Part shown: piece by piece, positions 6,067 to 10,852 of the stretch
Position numbering within the stretch: position 1 is the stretch's first letter
Layout: each line of letters starts with the position of its first letter
From: JBFFMO01 sp037968515
GTDB lineage: Bacteria > Myxococcota_A > Bradymonadia > Bradymonadales > Bradymonadaceae
Direction: 5' to 3'
DNA length: 10,852 nucleotides
NCBI GenBank assembly: GCA_037968515.1
Contig: JBBKVQ010000252.1
Location: 1 to 10,852, forward strand
Notes under the pieces: model-generated
The model's database searches: none
What the model was told of the DNA's origin: nothing
What the model saw: the letters and a program-made list of their open reading frames with translations, nothing else
Position numbers and translations under genes: made by a program

Positions 6067-8652
6067 ATGAACTTTCTGATTAAGTATCCGTGGCTCATTT
6101 TAATTTTTTGTTTGTTTAGCTGCAGTGATTCCGACGCCCCGAGCCCTCCCACAACCGAGCAAAACACCAATAACGTTGCGATCACGGACCGATGTGAGGT
6201 CGACAACGGAGGCTGCGTCGCCAAATACACGCTGTGTGAAGACACTGGCGGTAAACGCTTGATTTGTAATGATATTGACGAATGCAAAGTTGAAAATGGT
6301 GGCTGCGGGGATCCAAAATTCTTCGGATGTGAAAATTTCTACGGTTCGCCCCCTAGCTGCCACAGGATTGACCAATGTACGAAGAATAACGGCGGATGCG
6401 GCAACAGTGACCTCTTCAAGTGCATTGATAATGTAGGCGCCTCGCCGACCTGCGAAGAGTTCCGCGATTGCTTGATCGATAACGGACGATGCGGCGACCC
6501 GCGATATTTTGAGTGCACAAACCAACGCGATGCGCCGCCATTATGCGAAGTCATCGACCTATGCCAAATCGATCACGGGGATTGTGGCGACCCGACGTTT
6601 TACGCCTGCACCAATCAGATTGGTGACGAACCCACTTGCGAAGACATCGACGAGTGCCAAATCAATAATGGAGGTTGCGGAGACCCGACATTCTTCACGT
6701 GCACCAACCAAATTGGCGGCGTGCACCGCTGTGAAGACATCGACGAGTGTGAAAACAATAATGGAAATTGCGGAGACGTAATCACCAATCTTTGTATCAA
6801 TAACGTCGGCTCACCACCCACGTGCGACGTGAATGAATGCGCGACCGCGCTTGGCGGTTGCGCTGCGAACACAGGATGCGTGAACCAGATAAACCAGCCC
6901 CATTACTGCCGTTCATGTCCTGCAGACACATTTAATATCGCCGGTGACGGAAGCCGCTGCATCGAACCATTGACCCAGATTGCCGTGGGCAGCACTCACA
7001 CTTGCGGCCTGAAGACCGACGGATCGATTGTCTGTTGGGGACGCGACCAAGATGGTCAAGTCAGCTTGCCGATGGCAGCTGGCCCGGGCTTTACCTACAT
7101 CAGCGCGGACGGTTCTAGAACATGTGCTTTGGATGCAGCAGGAAAACGCCATTGCTGGGGCTATTTGTTTTCGGCGACCCAAACTACTGGGCCCGAATTG
7201 TATTCGGAGATTGACATGCAGTTGCACGATTGTGGCCTCTTGCTCAACGGATCTGTTGTGTGCTGGAGCAGAGTATTGGTCACGCGACCACTGCCACCCC
7301 GTGGGGCCGTTTTCACGACGTTTGCCACCGGAACCAATCACATGTGCGGCATCCAAACAGACGGCCGAATCTTGTGTTGGGGCAACGCCCAAAACGCCCA
7401 GGTTGTGGGACCAAACGTGGACTATTCAACAAACTTCGTACAAGTCGATTTGGGCGTAGAACATACGTGCGCGATGCGCTCCGATGGCTCGATCACATGC
7501 TGGGGACAAGATACTTACGGCCAAGTCTCGGGTCCAAATTCGGATACAGCGAATGACTTTATTGAGATTAAGGCACATAAAAACCACACCTGTGGCTTAC
7601 GCACGAATGGAACAATTCAATGCTGGGGACAAGACACATACGGCGAAGTTAGTGCTGCCAATAGCGCCGGCAATACGGACGTTCAGACGATGGCCGTTGG
7701 CGATGACCACATCTGCGTACTAAATGGCAACGGAACTTTGGACTGCTGGGGAAGCGACAGATATTTCCAGACCTCTGCACCCCAGTTCGCGTCATATCCC
7801 ATGCCCAAGATGAAATCGGTGGATGTCACCCAAACTCACGCCTGCATGGTCCAAGAGAACCAGCGGCTCTTCTGTTGGGGCGCGCAGAACACTTTCGATG
7901 TGTACCCAAGCATCACTCCCGGGGCTTTTACGCAGGTTACCGTGGGCCCTTATCGAACCTGCGCTCTCAAGGACTCCGGCGAACCGATGTGTTGGGGTTA
8001 CGAGGACCTTGGAGAACTGTCAGGTCCCAATGCTGCCACCTTCGCGAGCCCGCTCAAGCAAGTTTCTACGTACAGGCATACATGTGGATTGAAAGGCGAC
8101 GGCAATCTGCAGTGCTGGGGCCTTGATGATTGGGGACAGACCAGTGGCCCCAATGCTTATGCGGGCGGAGACATCGCGCAAATTACGACGGGTTACGCGG
8201 CAACATGTGCCGTTCGCACAAACGGGACGATCATTTGTTGGGGCTCGAGCCCATACGGCGCAGCCACTGACCCAAATGCCGAAACAGGTGCGGATTTTGC
8301 CCAAATCTCCACCGAATTTTTACACACGTGCGCTGTCCGCACCGACGGCACCGTGAAATGTTGGGGACTCGATAATGATAATCAGGTCTCTAGCGTACCG
8401 TCATTGGATTTCGTCCAAGTTGGCGTGGGAAAAGGGCACAGCTGCGGTTTGACTGTGGGCGGAAGCCTCGCGTGTTGGGGAGATTTCATTTTCAATCAGA
8501 CCAAAGTGCTTGGTGGCAACGATTGGAAAGACATCGCGGTCAACGACGACTACGGCTGCGGCGTCCGCACAGACGGTTCGTTCGGCTGTTGGGGGAGACG
8601 TCGGTTCGACTCACGATCGCTCGAAGCGCCTCCGATCATCAGCCAGCCATAG
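6067..8652 (+). CDS. Large surface lipoprotein with EGF-like modules and 14 RCC1-type propeller blades
   Basis: This 861-residue exported lipoprotein has a short basic N-terminus, a hydrophobic core and the lipobox L-F-S-C, with Cys19 as the predicted lipid anchor followed by SDSD. Residues 41-298 form eight EGF-like modules of about 30 residues with D-I-D-E-C-type calcium-binding starts. Seven have four Cys and only the last has six. Residues 302 to about 855 hold fourteen RCC1-type repeats of the pattern F.qI..G..HtCgL..dG.v.CWG....gQ. Each carries a Cys before the L..DG turn and another in CWG (one blade reads CWS), probably paired within a blade. No transmembrane or catalytic domain is seen, so adhesion, ligand binding or a matrix role is the likeliest inference. 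Spacing from the previous gene (62 AT-rich bases) suggests its own promoter. No clear ribosome site precedes ATG 6067. Confidence 0.93.
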   Translation: MNFLIKYPWLILIFCLFSCSDSDAPSPPTTEQNTNNVAITDRCEVDNGGCVAKYTLCEDTGGKRLICNDIDECKVENGGCGDPKFFGCENFYGSPPSCHRIDQCTKNNGGCGNSDLFKCIDNVGASPTCEEFRDCLIDNGRCGDPRYFECTNQRDAPPLCEVIDLCQIDHGDCGDPTFYACTNQIGDEPTCEDIDECQINNGGCGDPTFFTCTNQIGGVHRCEDIDECENNNGNCGDVITNLCINNVGSPPTCDVNECATALGGCAANTGCVNQINQPHYCRSCPADTFNIAGDGSRCIEPLTQIAVGSTHTCGLKTDGSIVCWGRDQDGQVSLPMAAGPGFTYISADGSRTCALDAAGKRHCWGYLFSATQTTGPELYSEIDMQLHDCGLLLNGSVVCWSRVLVTRPLPPRGAVFTTFATGTNHMCGIQTDGRILCWGNAQNAQVVGPNVDYSTNFVQVDLGVEHTCAMRSDGSITCWGQDTYGQVSGPNSDTANDFIEIKAHKNHTCGLRTNGTIQCWGQDTYGEVSAANSAGNTDVQTMAVGDDHICVLNGNGTLDCWGSDRYFQTSAPQFASYPMPKMKSVDVTQTHACMVQENQRLFCWGAQNTFDVYPSITPGAFTQVTVGPYRTCALKDSGEPMCWGYEDLGELSGPNAATFASPLKQVSTYRHTCGLKGDGNLQCWGLDDWGQTSGPNAYAGGDIAQITTGYAATCAVRTNGTIICWGSSPYGAATDPNAETGADFAQISTEFLHTCAVRTDGTVKCWGLDNDNQVSSVPSLDFVQVGVGKGHSCGLTVGGSLACWGDFIFNQTKVLGGNDWKDIAVNDDYGCGVRTDGSFGCWGRRRFDSRSLEAPPIISQP
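6187..6960 (+). repeat. Eight EGF-like modules (protein-level tandem repeats, about 90-93 bases each)
   Basis: Modules begin at residue 41 (DRC), 71 (DEC) and then every 30-31 residues, up to residue 256 (NEC). Modules 1-7 share C-x6-C-x6/7-C-(about 9)-C with an NGGCGD core and 'N..G..P.C'. This corresponds to cysteines 1-4 of a calcium-binding EGF domain, with the usual Cys5-Cys6 loop missing. Module 8 continues as C-R-S-C and ends at Cys298, restoring a six-cysteine domain. Modules 5 and 6 are the closest pair (both contain CGDPTF and CTNQIG), consistent with recent duplication. Some modules lack the full calcium consensus (module 4 starts RDC, module 5 DLC). Confidence 0.85.
6970..8640 (+). 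repeat. Fourteen RCC1-type beta-propeller blades (protein-level repeats, about 110-130 bases each)
   Basis: Counting each 'hydrophobic-x-x-hydrophobic...C...CW' unit from Leu302 gives fourteen blades. Their starts read LTQI, FTYI, YSEI, FTTF, FVQV, FIEI, VQTM, MKSV, FTQV, LKQV, IAQI, FAQI, FVQV and WKDI. RCC1/BLIP-II-type propellers close with seven blades, so the set fits two complete propellers of seven. Blades 5, 6, 10 and 11 are the most regular, with D..GQ..GPN-type endings. Blades 3 and 8 are the most diverged; blade 3 has CWS instead of CWG, and blade 8 lacks the DG turn. Confidence 0.88.
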
Positions 8653-8668
8653 TGCAGGAGGCACTGGG

Positions 8669-9250
8669 CTAATGCGCGACAACGATGAGGTCACGGTTTG
8701 TTTTTGCGCAGTCCTGATACCACTTCAAAAACTCCGCGATAAAGAACGTCGGATTATCCTCTTCTTCGCCCGTCAAATCTCTTGCAACTGCCGCAAGCGC
8801 CGCCGCTTTTTTACGACATTGATCGGCTGAATAGGTCACCACACAAGGCCAGTCTTCCATGCGGGGAATTGGAACAAACCATTCCGCGTCTGCTTCGGGA
8901 AACAGGCCTGGATCGCCCCCGGCTTCGACAATTACTTGTATAACTTCGTCCATGGCTCCGTAACCGGCCGCAGCTTCTCCTAGGTTCTCGGCGAGCTGAA
9001 AACAAACCGCTTCCATTGCGTAGCCGTAACGATGCGGGGAGTAAGTTTCACATTTTGCTCCATCCACTATCTCACGCAGCGCCCCTTGAGTTTCGGTGGC
9101 GTCGATACCCGGGTCATCAAGCCCCAATAATGACCGAACAAAAAAATGGTCGCTGTTCATCAGCGCGTCGTAACGGCCATTATCACGCGATCCAAAAATG
9201 CTGGTAATTTCCTTTAAGTCGCCGGCCAGTCCCATAAATCCTAATCCCAT
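8669..9250 (-). CDS. DUF7691-like cytoplasmic protein of unknown function
   Basis: This 193-residue protein reads MGLGFMGLAGDLKEI from its predicted start. AGGTGG (9262 down to 9257) lies 6 bases before ATG 9250, which makes this a better start than the far-upstream ATG 9331 that would overlap the neighbour by 71 bases. The opening 'DLKEITSIFGSRD', the middle 'ALREIVDGAKC...HRYGYAMEAVC' and the end 'FLKWYQDCAKTNRDLIVVAH' resemble the DUF7691 family known from actinobacteria and other bacteria. I recall that family only by pattern, so assignment is tentative. There is no signal peptide or membrane segment, and several Cys are scattered. It follows the DUF4215 lipoprotein and its ribosome site overlaps that gene's TAG, suggesting re-initiation coupling. 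Its function is not known. Confidence 0.82.
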   Translation of the reverse strand: MGLGFMGLAGDLKEITSIFGSRDNGRYDALMNSDHFFVRSLLGLDDPGIDATETQGALREIVDGAKCETYSPHRYGYAMEAVCFQLAENLGEAAAGYGAMDEVIQVIVEAGGDPGLFPEADAEWFVPIPRMEDWPCVVTYSADQCRKKAAALAAVARDLTGEEEDNPTFFIAEFLKWYQDCAKTNRDLIVVAH

Positions 9251-9256
9251 TTCACA

Positions 9257-9262
9257 CCACCT
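9257..9262 (-). promoter_or_regulatory. Ribosome binding site overlapping the upstream stop codon
   Basis: Read on the minus strand, the lipoprotein stop TAG (9263-9261) supplies the first two bases of AGGTGG. Six bases (TGTGAA) then lead to ATG 9250. This decides the start of the DUF7691-like gene and suggests that ribosomes ending the lipoprotein restart on it. Confidence 0.7.
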
Positions 9263-10592
9263 AGAAACACGCGTCATTTGCAGCGCCCGGAGTCCCCAGG
9301 TCGCCCACACCAAAACTGCTCGTCCCAACACACCAGTTGCTGCCTAAGTCGTTCTGCGTCGTACTCACACGGGCCGGGTTAAGCGAGATGCTGGCGCCAG
9401 TCGGGTCAGGAAATGTCGCGCCGTTATCGTAGGCAACATGGTCGACCATATTGGTGCTCATGCCATCGTCGCAGAACAGTGCCAGTGAATCGGTCGTGTT
9501 ATTCAGGTTGATGCCAGCGTTGTAGATGTAATCCGCGAAGAACGGCACGTTGATATTGCGGGCAAAGGTCACGAAAGCGCCGGGCCCAACGGTCAGGCTC
9601 GAGATCGTGAACGACTCCATGCCCGTCGAGGTGCTGCTCTCGATAATGCAACCGCTCAGGTCGATAACGCGTGAAGTCAGGTTCCGCATTTCGAACCACT
9701 CACCGTCGTTATCTGTACTGATGTTCGGGTCTGCCATGATTTCCGTGAACGCCAACTCACCAGTCGTCGGCATCATCGTGCACATCGCGGCCATGGTGCA
9801 GTTCGAGTTACAACTGACAGTGCCACGACCCCGACCGAGTGAAGTGCAGGACGTGCCGGGAACCACTGTCCCATCGCATTGTTCCTGAGCTTGTTTAATA
9901 CCATCACCGCAGAACTCGCCCTGAGCGTCGCAGGTGGCGTTGCAGTGGCCGTAGGTTCCATTGGCCGCGCCGTCGTCACAGACTTCGTCCTCGCCCACAA
10001 TGCCGTCGCCACAGGTGGAACAGCCCGACGTGTCGAAACCGCAAGCTCCACAGGCCAGCTCGCCGCGTTCGAAACCGAGCGACTGGCAGGTTTTGCCGCC
10101 CAGGTTATTGCCGTCACACGTTTCTTCGGCGTTGATGATCGCATCGCCACAAAACTCCGTCGCGCCTGAGCAATTTGAATTGCACTGGCCCGGCTGACCG
10201 TTCAAATCACCGTCATCACATGATTCTTCGCCCTGCAGGATTCCATCTCCACACGAGTATCGAACGCATCCGCTCGAGTTCACGTTGCAGCTGACCGAAC
10301 AGGTGACTTCACCGTCATCAAACCCCAGCTCCTCACACGACGGGGTGACTGTGCCATCACAAGACTCCGAAGGATCTACGATGCCGTCGCCACAATTATC
10401 CGTCGCGTTATTGGTCGCGTTATTGGTCGAGATAATATTCGTATTATTAAACTGATTATTAATACCGGGCTTGTCCGCAGGAGAATCAACCTGCGCGCTG
10501 CTCTTTTTCGAGTTCTTCGACAGGCCATCGCCGCACGCAGCAGCGGTGCAGATGGTCGAGGCGATTAGGATCAGTTTGGCAAGTCGTTTCAT
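9261..10592 (-). CDS. Lipoprotein with alternating DUF4215-type Cys-rich repeats and a C-terminal lamin-tail domain
   Basis: This 443-residue exported lipoprotein has the signal MKRLAKLILIASTICTAAAC with predicted anchor Cys20. A polar Asn/Thr-rich linker follows (about residues 43-66). Five Cys-rich repeats then run from Cys67 to about residue 271, each beginning CGDG or CGDA with a downstream E.CD (DUF4215-like, a family abundant in myxobacterial-type surface proteins). Residues 278-443 form a lamin-tail (LTD) domain: 'ELAFTEIMADPN', then GEWFEMRNLTSRVIDLSG, the characteristic 'EW.E..N.....vdLsG' signature. No protease or other enzyme motif is seen. GGAG (10602-10599) lies 6 bases before ATG 10592, a clear ribosome site. 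The next gene is translationally linked. A cell-surface or extracellular binding role is inferred from architecture alone. Confidence 0.93.
   Translation of the reverse strand: MKRLAKLILIASTICTAAACGDGLSKNSKKSSAQVDSPADKPGINNQFNNTNIISTNNATNNATDNCGDGIVDPSESCDGTVTPSCEELGFDDGEVTCSVSCNVNSSGCVRYSCGDGILQGEESCDDGDLNGQPGQCNSNCSGATEFCGDAIINAEETCDGNNLGGKTCQSLGFERGELACGACGFDTSGCSTCGDGIVGEDEVCDDGAANGTYGHCNATCDAQGEFCGDGIKQAQEQCDGTVVPGTSCTSLGRGRGTVSCNSNCTMAAMCTMMPTTGELAFTEIMADPNISTDNDGEWFEMRNLTSRVIDLSGCIIESSTSTGMESFTISSLTVGPGAFVTFARNINVPFFADYIYNAGINLNNTTDSLALFCDDGMSTNMVDHVAYDNGATFPDPTGASISLNPARVSTTQNDLGSNWCVGTSSFGVGDLGTPGAANDACF
10402..10425 (-). repeat. Two exact 12-base tandem copies coding N-N-A-T in the lipoprotein linker
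   Basis: On the plus strand GTCGCGTTATTG occurs twice back to back (10402-10413 and 10414-10425). On the coding strand it gives the Asn-Asn-Ala-Thr doublet of the Asn-rich linker. The unit is a multiple of three, so gain or loss changes linker length without a frameshift. Copy number is only two. Confidence 0.75.
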
Positions 10593-10598
10593 GGATGT

Positions 10599-10602
10599 CT
10601 CC
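10599..10602 (-). promoter_or_regulatory. Ribosome binding site of the DUF4215/lamin-tail lipoprotein gene
   Basis: GGAG on the minus strand, 6 bases before ATG 10592, fixes the start, which is also the beginning of a good signal peptide. Confidence 0.7.
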
Positions 10603-10649
10603 GAGTTCGTATGAATGATTAGTACTCGGCGAATTGACGGGGCTCCAGT

Positions 10650-10688
10650 GTTTCAGGCGAGGTTTCAGGATGTTTCAGACCGTCTCAG
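10650..10688. repeat. Four GTTTCAG-type direct repeats, possible operator array
   Basis: GTTTCAG occurs at 10650-10656, 10662-10668 and 10672-10678, and a one-mismatch copy GTCTCAG at 10682-10688. Start-to-start spacing is 12, 10 and 10 bases, close to one helical turn. The array lies 58-96 bases upstream of the lipoprotein ATG 10592, where a regulator could bind. On the coding strand of that gene the unit is CTGAAAC. No protein is named; a decayed short tandem repeat is the alternative. Confidence 0.5.
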
Positions 10689-10729
10689 TCGGTGACGCGA
10701 CGGGTACGCCGCCTGCGATCGGTCCGCGT

Positions 10730-10852
10730 GGCTCCAGCCGCGCCTGTGATGGGTGCGCATGGCTCCAGCCGCGCCTGTGATGGGTCCGCGTGGCTCCAGC
10801 CGCGCCTGTGATGGGTCCGCGTGGCTCCAGCCGCGCCTGCGACCGGTACGCG
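10730..10852. repeat. 31-base tandem repeat array continuing past the window edge
   Basis: Units start with GGCTCCAG at 10730, 10761, 10792 and 10823, an exact 31-base period; the last unit is cut by the window end at 30 bases. Units 2 and 3 are identical, unit 1 differs near its end (GTGCGCAT), and unit 4 differs in its second half (GCGACCGGTACG). A degenerate partial unit precedes the array (about 10704-10729). Each complete junction can fold as GCGTGGC-TCCA-GCCGCGC (7 pairs including one G-T); the junction between units 1 and 2 has a mismatch. Units abut with no spacers. A 31-base period is not a multiple of three, and no long reading frame covers it, so it looks non-coding. Confidence 0.88.

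Larger units (their letters stand above)
10593..10852. other. Non-coding region upstream of the lipoprotein gene
   Basis: No convincing gene is seen in these 260 bases. They hold the lipoprotein ribosome site, a short leader, the GTTTCAG-type repeats and the 31-base array. A weak minus-strand -10 candidate, TACTAAT (about 10624-10618), has no convincing -35 partner. Confidence 0.6.

Noticed and set aside
7028..7459. Second-frame open reading frames inside the EGF/RCC1 gene (also around 6509-6781 and 8510-8830)
   Set aside because: They arise from the repeated codons of the real gene and show no independent start signals or domains.
9251..9331. Longer N-terminus for the DUF7691-like gene (start ATG 9331 or 9277)
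   Set aside because: It would overlap the lipoprotein gene; a strong ribosome site directly precedes ATG 9250, and the extra residues look like the other frame of the lipoprotein's end.
9879..10169. Plus-strand open frame opposite the DUF4215 repeats
   Set aside because: It is a shadow of the repeat-rich minus-strand gene: no ribosome site, no recognisable domain, and the minus-strand gene has a signal peptide and clear domains.
10636..10655. ECF-type sigma promoter (TGAAAC ... CGTC) on the minus strand
   Set aside because: The spacer from the nearest TGAAAC is only about 10 bases, shorter than the roughly 16 expected, and the next copy is too far away.
10704..10852. CRISPR array suggested by regular repeats of about 31 bases
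   Set aside because: The units are contiguous at a 31-base period with no unique spacers, and no cas gene is present.

Overview
The window looks like chromosomal DNA from a deltaproteobacterial-type predator or scavenger lineage, either Myxococcota or the Bradymonadales (Bradymonadota). This is an inference from gene style. Two large lipoproteins are built from Cys-rich EGF-like, RCC1 and DUF4215 repeats. One has an Asn-rich linker behind its lipid anchor, and one ends in a lamin-tail domain. Such surface proteins are common in those groups. No RNA gene, transposon, phage gene or CRISPR array was seen.

Region 1 (1-6004, + strand) is a compact gene run. It starts with the tail of an unidentified protein. 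It then holds a PlsC-like acyltransferase, an extended SDR resembling dihydroflavonol-4-reductase, a ClC-family anion transporter with a TrkA-C (RCK_C) tail, a 95-residue protein of unknown function, a SixA-type histidine phosphatase and a YghO-like GNAT-fold protein. Gaps run from -13 to +42 bases. The SDR stop and the ClC start are one base apart, and the small protein overlaps sixA by 13 bases, so co-transcription is likely. The first genes point to membrane lipid or envelope chemistry, but no single pathway links them all.

Region 2 (6067-8652, + strand) is one gene for an 861-residue lipoprotein. It carries seven shortened 4-Cys EGF-like modules, one complete 6-Cys EGF-like module, and 14 RCC1-type blades, which is enough for two seven-bladed propellers. 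The protein appears to be cell-surface or periplasmic and disulphide-rich.

Region 3 (8669-10592, - strand) converges on region 2 with only 16 bases between the stops. It holds a DUF4215-repeat lipoprotein with a C-terminal lamin-tail domain, followed by a DUF7691-like cytoplasmic protein. The ribosome binding site of the second gene overlaps the stop codon of the first.

Region 4 (10593-10852) is non-coding. It contains four GTTTCAG-type direct repeats at 10-12 base spacing upstream of the lipoprotein gene. An array of exact-period 31-base tandem repeats, with an imperfect hairpin at each unit junction, then runs off the right edge.
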